A stretch of DNA of 5,239 bases from UBA1140 sp964409295. GTDB taxonomy: Bacteria > Campylobacterota > Campylobacteria > Campylobacterales > Sulfurovaceae. The notes under the pieces are model-generated. The model had not been told where the DNA came from, made no database searches, and worked only from the letters and a program-made list of their open reading frames with translations. The position numbers and the translations under genes are program-made. The DNA lies in the NCBI GenBank assembly GCA_964409295.1, contig CAYPCV010000209.1, forward strand, positions 1 to 5,239, written 5' to 3'. Each line of letters starts with the position of its first letter. The first letter of the stretch is position 1. Shown here in pieces: positions 1 to 5,239 of this stretch.

Positions 1-135
1 GAGTTAAATAAAAATAGAAAGATTTTAACTTGTATCTATAAATCTTTGTACCCCAAAAAACCCTTTGATTTTGAACATGAAAACTTCAACGAACTAAAAC
101 AAAAACTAAAAAACCTATTCAAGGAACAAAAATAA
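1..135 (+). CDS. C-terminal end of an unidentified lysine-rich protein (5' end outside window)
   Basis: Frame 1 is open from the first base to a TAA at 133-135, giving 44 residues that end in NLFKEQK. The fragment is very rich in Lys, Asn, Leu and Phe, with a predicted amphipathic helix at the end (NELKQKLKNLFKEQ). No catalytic motif is visible and I do not recognise the family; it does not look like the C-terminus of HisH or HisF, the expected histidine neighbours. The final A of its stop codon is the first A of the hisA ATG, which argues for a real co-transcribed gene read into hisA. Its leucine codons include three CTA, and the region is more AT-rich than most of the hisA gene. The coding call is fairly secure; the function is unknown. 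Confidence 0.7.
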   Translation, partial: ELNKNRKILTCIYKSLYPKKPFDFEHENFNELKQKLKNLFKEQK

Positions 136-851
136 TGACAATACTACCAGCCATAGACCTAAAAGATGGAAAAGCAGTAAGACTAAGCAAAGGCTTGATG
201 GATTCAGCCAAAATATACTCTGATGAGCCTTGGCAAGTGGCTAAACGATTTGAAGAGTTGGGGAGCGAGTGGGTTCACTTGGTTGACCTTAATGGTGCAT
301 TCGCAGGTAAGCCTGAGAACTTGGAGCAGATTAAGAAGATTCGTGAGAATTGTAATTTGAAGCTTGAACTTGGTGGGGGGATTCGTGATGAAGAGACCAT
401 TAAAATGTATTTGGAGCTTGGGATTGACCGACTTATTTTAGGCTCTATTGCTGTTAAAGATGCACAGTTTGTAAAAGATATGGCTGCTAAGTACCCAATA
501 GTTGTGGGCATAGATGCCATTGATGGCATGGTGGCTGTTGAAGGTTGGGCTGAGACTTCTGATATGAAAGCAACTGACTTGGCACGTGAGTTTGCTGCTT
601 GTGGTGTAGAAGCGATTATCTGTACTGATGTTGGACGAGATGGAATGATGACTGGAGTGAATGTAGAGTTTACTATGGAAATCGCCAAAGCATCAGGAGT
701 TGAAACGATTGCTTCGGGTGGATTAAAAGATATGTCTGATATTAATGCTTTGATAGAAGCTGGTTGTGATGGTACAATTGTGGGGAAAGCTTTTTATGAA
801 GGTACATTGGATTTGGAAGAGGCATTTAAAGTTGCGAATGGAGTAAAATAA
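135..851 (+). CDS. hisA: HisA, phosphoribosylformimino-AICAR-phosphate (ProFAR) isomerase
   Basis: This cytoplasmic enzyme opens the ribose of ProFAR by an Amadori rearrangement to PRFAR, the fourth step of histidine biosynthesis, just before the HisH-HisF synthase. At 238 residues it has normal family length for a (beta/alpha)8 barrel. The first strand reads LPAIDLKDGKAVRL and carries the catalytic base Asp8. LGGGIRD (79-85) and ASGG (193-196) are phosphate-binding loops. GIDAIDG places Asp127 at the catalytic acid position, and Thr164 lies in CTDVGRDG. The set of Asp8, Asp127 and Thr164 fits HisA rather than its paralogue HisF. The start follows AAGGA (121-125) at nine bases and overlaps the previous stop by one base; the end overlaps prmA the same way, suggesting translational coupling. 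The first 18 codons use CTA and ATA more than the rest of the gene. Confidence 0.97.
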   Translation: MTILPAIDLKDGKAVRLSKGLMDSAKIYSDEPWQVAKRFEELGSEWVHLVDLNGAFAGKPENLEQIKKIRENCNLKLELGGGIRDEETIKMYLELGIDRLILGSIAVKDAQFVKDMAAKYPIVVGIDAIDGMVAVEGWAETSDMKATDLAREFAACGVEAIICTDVGRDGMMTGVNVEFTMEIAKASGVETIASGGLKDMSDINALIEAGCDGTIVGKAFYEGTLDLEEAFKVANGVK

Positions 852-1672
852 TGAGTGGAAAGTATTATGAATTAACCATCACGTTGGAAAATGAAGATTT
901 TGTAGAGTTTATTGCTGATTTTGTTGCGAATATTGCAGGAGATGGTGTTGAACTTGGAACGGATTATATTATTGTGCGTTCTGAAAATAATTTGTCTTAT
1001 GTTGAAGAAGCCGTGAGTTCACTTGTTGGGACTTTGGGTGGAGCAATAGCCATTGACTATAAGATGGAAGAGAAAGAGAATCAAGATTGGATAGCTACGT
1101 ATCAGAACTCTATAGAACCTATTGAAGCAGGAAAATTTTATATTTATCCAAGTTGGTATGAAGCTAAAAAAGATAAGATTAATATCAAGATAGACCCTGC
1201 ATTAGCATTTGGTTCAGGACATCACGCCACTACTTTTTCATGTTTGGATGCTATTGGAACGTATGTTCAAGGTACAGAACGTGTTCTCGATGTGGGCTGT
1301 GGTTCAGGTATTTTAGGTTTGGCTTGTCGTAAACTTGGAGCAAACGTAGATTTGTGTGATACTGACCCTATCTCTGTCGATTCATGTGAGCAAAACTTTG
1401 CTTTGAACAATGAAGAGTATGAAGAGTTGTGGGAAGGTTCTGCCAATCAAGCTAAAGGTCAATATGATGTGGTTATTGCCAATATTATTGCAGATGTATT
1501 AAAGTTTATAGTACATGATTTAAAACGAGCAACGAAAACGGATGGTATTTTAGTACTTTCGGGTATTTTAGATAAAAAAGAGATTCAAGTAACAGAGGTC
1601 TATACGGACTTTGAGCTATTGGAACGAAAACAGAAAGATGAGTGGATAACACTGGTCTACAAAAAATTATAA
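851..1672 (+). CDS. prmA: PrmA, ribosomal protein L11 methyltransferase
   Basis: This SAM-dependent class I methyltransferase trimethylates amino groups of ribosomal protein L11 in the cytoplasm. The 273 residues match the usual PrmA length. Residues 1-70 are the less conserved L11-recognition domain. A linker leads to DPALAFGSGHHATT (115-128), the PrmA signature region, here with Ser where many homologues have FGTG. SAM-binding motif I is VLDVGCGSG (145-153); the acidic residues around CDTDP (169-173) should contact the SAM ribose. ANIIADVL (210-217) is the family's substrate-site motif, matching the NxxxxxL pattern. The ATG shares a base with the hisA stop and has GGAG (840-843) seven bases upstream. 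prmA beside ftsH is also the arrangement in Helicobacter pylori. Loss of PrmA is tolerated in several bacteria, so it is probably not essential here. Confidence 0.95.
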   Translation: MSGKYYELTITLENEDFVEFIADFVANIAGDGVELGTDYIIVRSENNLSYVEEAVSSLVGTLGGAIAIDYKMEEKENQDWIATYQNSIEPIEAGKFYIYPSWYEAKKDKINIKIDPALAFGSGHHATTFSCLDAIGTYVQGTERVLDVGCGSGILGLACRKLGANVDLCDTDPISVDSCEQNFALNNEEYEELWEGSANQAKGQYDVVIANIIADVLKFIVHDLKRATKTDGILVLSGILDKKEIQVTEVYTDFELLERKQKDEWITLVYKKL

Positions 1673-1675
1673 ATT

Positions 1676-1679
1676 AGGA
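1676..1679 (+). promoter_or_regulatory. Distant, weak ribosome binding site of ftsH
   Basis: AGGA is the only Shine-Dalgarno-like motif before the ftsH ATG at 1694, and it sits 14 bases away, further than is usual. An in-frame TAG at 1691-1693, directly before the ATG, rules out any earlier start. The next Met is residue 50, and starting there would delete the first membrane segment. The ATG at 1694 is therefore the right start despite the poor spacing. Confidence 0.5.
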
Positions 1680-1693
1680 AATAGAAAATATAG

Positions 1694-3616
1694 ATGAACA
1701 ATCAAAACAATAATCAAAATAACGATAACAATAACAACAATTTTTTTAATGATAACCCATTTTTAGCCTTTGGTATTTTTGCTTTAGTTGTTATTATTCT
1801 TGTCAAATCATTTACAAATGAAGAGTCCATAAATAATATTATGGGTAGTAATCAGATTGCTAAAACAGAGCAGGTAAAGTATTCGGACATTAAAAAATAC
1901 ATTCGAGATGACAAAGTAAAATCGGTAAAAATTACATCAACAACCATTGAAGCTATAGGCAAAAGTGGAGCTGTTCGTTATGTGGCTCAAAACATACCTG
2001 TGGCTGATAAAGAGTTGATTCCAATGCTTGAAGAGAAGAATATTACCTATGAAGGTAGAATTGGTAAGGGGATTGTCTCTGAATTGATTGGAATGCTCTT
2101 GCCTATCTTTATTTTCTTTGGTATTTGGCTCTTTTTGGCAAAAAAGATGAGCAAAGGAATGGGTGGAATCTTGGGGGCTGGAAAGTCGGATAAGATGATA
2201 AATATGGAGACTCCAAATGTGAAATTTGATGATGTTCAAGGGGTTCAAGAGGCAAAAGATGAGGTTGTTGAGATTGTCGATTTCTTGAAATATCCAGAGC
2301 GTTATATTGAATTGGGTGCAAAAATTCCAAAAGGGCTATTGCTTGTGGGTCCTCCAGGTACAGGTAAAACACTCTTAGCAAAAGCAGTTGCAGGAGAGGC
2401 AGGAGTTCCATTCTTCTCTGTTAGTGGTTCTAGCTTTATTGAGATGTTTGTGGGTGTTGGTGCAAGCCGTGTGCGTGATTTATTTGAACAGGCAAAAAAA
2501 GTTGCTCCATCTATTATCTTTATTGATGAGATTGACGCTATTGGTAAAAGCCGTGCAAGTGGTGGTCAAATGGGTGGAAATGATGAGCGTGAACAGACAC
2601 TTAACCAACTTCTAGCAGAGATGGATGGATTTGGTACAGATACCCCTGTTATTGTTCTTGCAGCGACAAACAGACCAGAAACTCTTGATGCTGCATTGCT
2701 TAGAGCAGGGCGTTTTGACCGTCAAGTATTGGTAGATAAACCTGATTATGCAGGACGTTTAGCTATCTTGAAAGTTCACTCTAAAGATGTAAAATTTGAT
2801 GAGTCTATCGATATGGAAATTATCGCTAAACAGACAGCAGGAATGGCAGGGGCTGATTTGGCAAATATCATTAATGAATCAGCACTTTTGGCAGGTCGTC
2901 GTAATAAAAAGAACATTACACAAGATGAATTGTTAGAGGCAATCGAACGAGCATTTGTTGGGCTTGAACGAAAAAATAGAAAAGTCTCGGACGTAGAGAA
3001 ACGAATCGTAGCGTATCATGAAAGTGGACACGCATTGATGGCAGAATTGACCAAAGGTTCTACCCGTGTAACTAAAGTATCAATTATTCCTAGAGGTTTG
3101 GGTGCTTTGGGGTATACCTTGCACTTGCCAGATGATGAAGATAGATTCTTGAAACGTAAGTATGAGCTTATGGCAGAGATTGATGTTCTGCTTGGTGGAC
3201 GTGCAGCCGAAGAGGTCTTCTTGGGCGAAATCTCTACAGGTGCAGGAAATGACCTTGACCGTGCAACGGCTATTTTAAAAGATATGATTTCTGTCTATGG
3301 TATGAGTGATGTTGCAGGTTTAATGGTTCTTTCACGTTCTCAAAGTTCATTCCTTGGTGGAGGAATGGTTTCAAATGATTACAGTGAAAAGATGGCACAA
3401 GATATTGATGCAAGTATCAAAGCCACATTAACAGAGCGTTACGAGTTTGTTAAGAAAACATTGAATGAGTATAATGGAGCAATTGAAAATATGACAGCTG
3501 TTCTTTTAGATGTCGAAGTAATTGAGGGCGATAGAGTTCAATCAATTATTAAAGAGTTTGAAGAAGAGAACGAAATGGAGTCACGCTTGGCTCATCTTAA
3601 GAGAGAGAAAGTATAG
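1694..3616 (+). CDS. ftsH: FtsH, ATP-dependent membrane zinc metalloprotease
   Basis: FtsH is an inner-membrane hexamer that pulls damaged membrane proteins and short-lived regulators through an AAA+ ring into a zinc protease chamber. At 640 residues it has normal length. An Asn-rich tail (2-16) precedes membrane segment 1 (about 22-40), a periplasmic domain (about 41-125) and membrane segment 2 (about 127-149). The ATPase shows Walker A GPPGTGKT (219-226), pore loop MFVGVGA (251-257), Walker B IIFIDEID (274-281) and the second region of homology TNRPETLDAALLRAGRFDRQV split around 325-345, with arginine fingers Arg340 and Arg343. The protease has HESGH (442-446), with His442 and His446 as zinc ligands and Glu443 as catalyst; Asp520 in AGNDLDRAT is the likely third ligand. 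No key residue is missing. It lies 21 bases after prmA and is probably in the same transcript. Confidence 0.98.
   Translation: MNNQNNNQNNDNNNNNFFNDNPFLAFGIFALVVIILVKSFTNEESINNIMGSNQIAKTEQVKYSDIKKYIRDDKVKSVKITSTTIEAIGKSGAVRYVAQNIPVADKELIPMLEEKNITYEGRIGKGIVSELIGMLLPIFIFFGIWLFLAKKMSKGMGGILGAGKSDKMINMETPNVKFDDVQGVQEAKDEVVEIVDFLKYPERYIELGAKIPKGLLLVGPPGTGKTLLAKAVAGEAGVPFFSVSGSSFIEMFVGVGASRVRDLFEQAKKVAPSIIFIDEIDAIGKSRASGGQMGGNDEREQTLNQLLAEMDGFGTDTPVIVLAATNRPETLDAALLRAGRFDRQVLVDKPDYAGRLAILKVHSKDVKFDESIDMEIIAKQTAGMAGADLANIINESALLAGRRNKKNITQDELLEAIERAFVGLERKNRKVSDVEKRIVAYHESGHALMAELTKGSTRVTKVSIIPRGLGALGYTLHLPDDEDRFLKRKYELMAEIDVLLGGRAAEEVFLGEISTGAGNDLDRATAILKDMISVYGMSDVAGLMVLSRSQSSFLGGGMVSNDYSEKMAQDIDASIKATLTERYEFVKKTLNEYNGAIENMTAVLLDVEVIEGDRVQSIIKEFEEENEMESRLAHLKREKV
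1697..1741 (+). repeat. Low-complexity Asn/Gln codon tract in the ftsH 5' end
   Basis: Codons 2-16 of ftsH encode 12 Asn, 2 Gln and 1 Asp, a near-microsatellite of AAT, AAC and CAA followed by a run of seven T. In the protein this is a disordered, hydrophilic cytoplasmic tail before the first membrane segment. Mixed AAT/AAC use means it is not a perfect tandem repeat, so slippage by whole codons is possible but not obvious. Confidence 0.8.
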
Positions 3617-3642
3617 GTTTATTTACTCTGTTCCAAATAGGA

Positions 3643-3654
3643 TTTTGCTATAAT
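3643..3654 (+). promoter_or_regulatory. Sigma-70-type promoter (-10 region) of the His-rich gene pair
   Basis: A T-run, TG-like GC dinucleotide and perfect TATAAT (TTTTGCTATAAT) lie in the 61-base gap after ftsH. This matches the Campylobacter/Helicobacter housekeeping promoter style, where a T-rich stretch and extended -10 substitute for a -35 box; no good -35 is seen at 16-18 bases. Transcription would start near 3660-3662, giving a leader of only about 17 bases before the ATG at 3678. The following pair would therefore be expressed independently of ftsH. No clear operator dyad is visible beside it. Confidence 0.65.
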
Positions 3655-3659
3655 TCTCT

Positions 3660-3713
3660 AAAAAAAGGAGGTTTTAGATGAAATCTATTGTGGTTCGACT
3701 GCTCCTCTTTTTT
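3660..3713 (+). promoter_or_regulatory. Possible hairpin hiding the ribosome binding site of the 90-residue protein
   Basis: The A-run plus GGAG at 3660-3670, which contains most of the strong Shine-Dalgarno AAGGAGG (3665-3671), can pair with CTCCTCTTTTTT at 3702-3713. Pairing gives 11 base pairs with a single bulged C (3707). The ATG at 3678 falls in the 31-base loop. The partner strand is the Leu-Leu-Phe-Phe codons of the signal peptide. With the predicted start near 3660, the stem would form the extreme 5' end of the mRNA. Most pairs are A-U, so stability is modest and a regulatory role is inference. Confidence 0.4.
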
Positions 3714-3950
3714 TACCTTACCTCTACTTATTTAGGGGCGACCCACATTCACCATGATGGTTTGGAATCACTAACGGATTGTAAAGTTCATGTTATGATT
3801 AAAAATCTTAACAGTGCTGATATGCCCGATGTTCCCTTTGAGCTTCTGGGGTGTGTTGGTTGTTTTGAATCCATTGTTTTTTATGGCAACTACTTTGTGC
3901 AACCTCTCTATAAAGGGTTTAATGCACAGGCTCCTCCCACTCTCTCCTAA
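3678..3950 (+). CDS. Small exported His/Cys protein, possible metal-handling factor
   Basis: Ninety residues with a Lys/Arg-containing N-terminus and hydrophobic core (about 4-20) ending LGA-T, which looks like a signal peptide cleaved after Ala21. The mature protein would begin THIHHDG, a His cluster (23, 25, 26) followed by Cys35 and His38. A second mildly hydrophobic stretch (about 52-69) contains Cys59 and Cys62 in a CxxC. The tail ends QAPPTLS. Small exported proteins with an early HxHH, spaced Cys and a C-terminal APP recur next to metal-related outer-membrane genes in many bacteria (DUF2946/CopL-like in outline), but I cannot assign the family from sequence alone. The start has an excellent AAGGAGG six bases upstream, and a promoter of its own. 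The gene is 53 bases before the barrel gene and probably shares its transcript. Binding of Zn, Cu or Ni is inference. Confidence 0.75.
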   Translation: MKSIVVRLLLFFYLTSTYLGATHIHHDGLESLTDCKVHVMIKNLNSADMPDVPFELLGCVGCFESIVFYGNYFVQPLYKGFNAQAPPTLS

Positions 3951-3999
3951 TATTAACTTACAGATAACTACTTATAAAAATTGATACAACATTAGGAGA
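3943..3999 (+). promoter_or_regulatory. Inverted repeat pairing the upstream stop region with the ribosome binding site of the barrel gene
   Basis: TCTCCTAAT (3943-3951) and ATTAGGAGA (3991-3999) are perfect 9-base reverse complements with a 39-base loop, extended inward by two pairs after one mismatch. The left arm covers the stop codon (3948-3950) of the 90-residue protein; the right arm covers the Shine-Dalgarno AGGAG (3994-3998) of the next gene, five bases before its ATG. In mRNA the stem would hide that site until a ribosome finishing the upstream gene melts it. This is a classic layout for translational coupling; the effect itself is inferred. Confidence 0.55.
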
Positions 4000-4003
4000 A
4001 ATA

Positions 4004-4855
4004 ATGAAAAGATTAAACACTATACTACTTGCTACCTTGCTATGCACCACTCTCTCTGCCAAAGAGGAGGAGCAACATGACCATGATGGGAGCAACAACA
4101 TTAAGATAAACTATGAAACCTTGGACTTTAGTAACTCACTAAAGAAAGAGGATGGAGAACGCTACGGGGTGGAGATTGACCATGAGGATAAGCACCATCA
4201 CTTTCAACTCTACTACGAAAAGACCAAAACCAACACCACAAAGATAGTTCCAAAAGATTTGGATGTCAATAAATATACGTTGAAGTATCAGTATAAGCTT
4301 AGTCCCAAAGAGCGTTTGAGCTTCTCGTATGCTGAGATAGATGACAACATTATGACGGAGACAGATGGGGGTCATATCTATGGTGTAGGTTATAGTAAAA
4401 ATGGGTTAGGGTTAACGCAGTATCTAAGTGACTATCCCCATTTTGATGTCTATCAGAGTGATGTGAAGTATAGTTTCAAAAAAGAGGGCATCAAGACGAC
4501 ACTGATAGGAAAATATATTCATCTGCAAGATAAAAATAGTAATAACTTTAGTAAAAAAGCAAAAAGTGACTACTTTACAGGTGGGGTAAAGTTTCATACC
4601 CACTACCATGGATTTCACTTGGGAGCAGGAGCTTATCTAGGAGAGCGAATCTTTGCTGTGATGAAAGAGGGGTTCAAGGTACAACACCATGCAATGGAGT
4701 TTCAAGAGAGCTACATGGTTGGGGTGGGGCATGAGTTTGGTGACAATATGGCAACCCATTTACGCTACGGCTACCATAAAGCAAAAGAGGTTCCGATGAA
4801 TAATGACAACGTTAAGGTGAGTAATCTCTCTTTGGATATGGTTTATAAGTTTTAA
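4004..4855 (+). CDS. His-rich predicted outer-membrane beta-barrel protein
   Basis: The protein has 283 residues and no recognised enzyme motif. A signal peptide (1-19, ending TLSA) is followed by KEEEQHDHDG, an acidic His-rich mature start. Cys14 lies inside the signal and does not fit a lipobox, so it is not a lipoprotein. The rest alternates polar and hydrophobic/aromatic residues in many short segments separated by charged turns (for example about 89-112, 145-174, 188-213, 236-260) and ends in the strand LSLDMVYKF, with the terminal Phe typical of outer-membrane barrels. I estimate 10-12 strands. There are about 18 His, clustered at 25-27, 60-66, 198-205 (FHTHYHGFH) and 228-229. No TonB box or plug domain is visible, so it is more porin-like than a TonB-dependent receptor. 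A well-placed AGGAG precedes the ATG. A role in metal-ion passage or binding at the outer membrane is inference. Confidence 0.8.
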   Translation: MKRLNTILLATLLCTTLSAKEEEQHDHDGSNNIKINYETLDFSNSLKKEDGERYGVEIDHEDKHHHFQLYYEKTKTNTTKIVPKDLDVNKYTLKYQYKLSPKERLSFSYAEIDDNIMTETDGGHIYGVGYSKNGLGLTQYLSDYPHFDVYQSDVKYSFKKEGIKTTLIGKYIHLQDKNSNNFSKKAKSDYFTGGVKFHTHYHGFHLGAGAYLGERIFAVMKEGFKVQHHAMEFQESYMVGVGHEFGDNMATHLRYGYHKAKEVPMNNDNVKVSNLSLDMVYKF

Positions 4856-4922
4856 TTACTTAATTGGTTGCTAATGATATTGTGGGTCGATGAGCTTAAT
4901 AAAGAGATGATAATTATTTGTT

Positions 4923-5239
4923 TCATATTTTGCAACCTTTTCCAGCAATATCTTCTAAACTGGACTCTTCAAACATCTTTTTTAAAAGGTATCTAGGTTT
5001 TATCCATTGGTCATGTAAAGCACATTTACACATACCATTACAAAATCCTATACCCAAAACACACTGTTCATCTTTTATGGAATCATTAAAAATAGTTAGA
5101 ATATCACTGACCATAATTTCGGATGTCTCTTTTTCAAATTTGTATCCACCATCTCTTCCTCGTATAGAGACTACTAGCCCACTCTTTACCAATTCTGTCA
5201 TAATCTTGGTCAAAAATTTATAAGGAATATAGAGTGTTT
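4923..5239 (-). CDS. Rrf2-family transcriptional regulator with Cys cluster (5' end outside window)
   Basis: The minus-strand frame runs open from the window edge to a TGA at 4925-4923. An apparent TTG start at 5213 is not the true start: the upstream codons read TLYIPYKFL, which continues the Rrf2 helix-turn-helix, so about 35-45 N-terminal residues are missing. Visible parts are the recognition-helix region YKFLTKIMTELVKSGLV and the winged-helix wing SIRGRDGGYKFEK. A Cys cluster follows, QCVLGIGFCNGMCKCALHDQW, read here as C-x6-C-x3-C-x-C then LHDQW. IscR, NsrR and relatives bind a 2Fe-2S or 4Fe-4S cluster through three Cys at this place, so sensing of Fe-S status, NO, oxygen or iron is likely by family. 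It converges on the barrel gene with 67 bases between stops. Its own promoter lies outside the window. Confidence 0.9.
   Translation of the reverse strand, partial: TLYIPYKFLTKIMTELVKSGLVVSIRGRDGGYKFEKETSEIMVSDILTIFNDSIKDEQCVLGIGFCNGMCKCALHDQWIKPRYLLKKMFEESSLEDIAGKGCKI

Noticed and set aside
275..688. 137-codon open frame on the minus strand inside hisA
   Set aside because: Ser/Ile-rich low-complexity translation, fully antisense to a well-conserved enzyme; a shadow of hisA coding bias.
1937..2411. Two overlapping minus-strand open frames inside ftsH
   Set aside because: They lie antisense to the FtsH membrane and Walker A regions, and their translations show no domain or plausible start context.
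2388..2615. 75-codon plus-strand frame inside ftsH
   Set aside because: Out of frame within the conserved AAA+ domain, Leu/Val-rich nonsense translation.
3617..3660. Intrinsic terminator after ftsH
   Set aside because: No GC-rich hairpin followed by T-run could be found; the T-rich stretch is better explained as the promoter of the next gene.
3973..3978. TATAAA between the two His-rich genes as a separate promoter for the barrel gene
   Set aside because: It lacks the TG extension and a -35 box and lies in an AT-rich gap where such hexamers are expected; a strong promoter already precedes the pair.
4004..4063. Lipoprotein signal on the barrel protein because of Cys14
   Set aside because: The residues before Cys14 (TLL) do not fit a lipobox, and a better signal peptidase I site (TLSA) follows at residue 19.
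4866..4937. GGTTGC / GCAACC inverted repeat between the convergent barrel and Rrf2 genes as a bidirectional terminator
   Set aside because: Only six pairs with about 60 bases between the arms and no proper U-tract hairpin; no convincing terminator is seen in this gap.
4918..5223. 101-codon plus-strand frame opposite the Rrf2 gene
   Set aside because: The minus strand carries clear Rrf2 motifs (wing RGRDGGY, Cys cluster), so the plus frame is its shadow.

Overview
The window looks like a chromosomal segment from a low-GC member of the Campylobacterota (Epsilonproteobacteria), probably a Sulfurovum- or Sulfurimonas-like organism. This rests on the gene order hisA-prmA-ftsH (prmA beside ftsH is familiar from Helicobacter and Campylobacter), on AT-rich codon use, and on a promoter of the Campylobacter type (a T-run, TG and TATAAT without a clear -35). 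Genus level is inference; no database search was possible.

Layout. Positions 1-135 hold the last 44 codons of an unidentified lysine-rich protein. Its stop codon overlaps the start of hisA (histidine biosynthesis isomerase, 135-851). hisA overlaps prmA (ribosomal protein L11 methyltransferase, 851-1672) in the same TAATG fashion. After 21 bases comes ftsH (membrane AAA+ zinc protease, 1694-3616), with all catalytic motifs intact and an unusual Asn-rich N-terminal tail. These four reading frames look like one co-transcribed housekeeping block.

After ftsH a new unit begins with its own promoter (-10 at 3649-3654). It encodes a 90-residue exported His/Cys protein (3678-3950) and a 283-residue His-rich predicted outer-membrane beta-barrel (4004-4855). 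Both mature proteins are predicted to start with a similar His-rich, HDG-containing segment, which suggests a periplasmic/outer-membrane metal-handling pair; that function is inference. Both Shine-Dalgarno sequences of this unit can pair with nearby pyrimidine-rich mRNA: one with codons in the signal-peptide region, the other with the stop-codon region of the upstream gene. This is possible translational control and coupling, and is the most interesting signal in the window.

Convergent to this unit, on the minus strand, is the 3' part of an Rrf2-family regulator gene (4923-5239, cut by the window edge). It has a wing motif and a Cys cluster suited to an Fe-S cluster. It may or may not control the neighbouring pair. 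I saw no RNA genes, insertion sequences, CRISPR arrays or convincing intrinsic terminators, and no gene-free stretch is longer than 70 bases.
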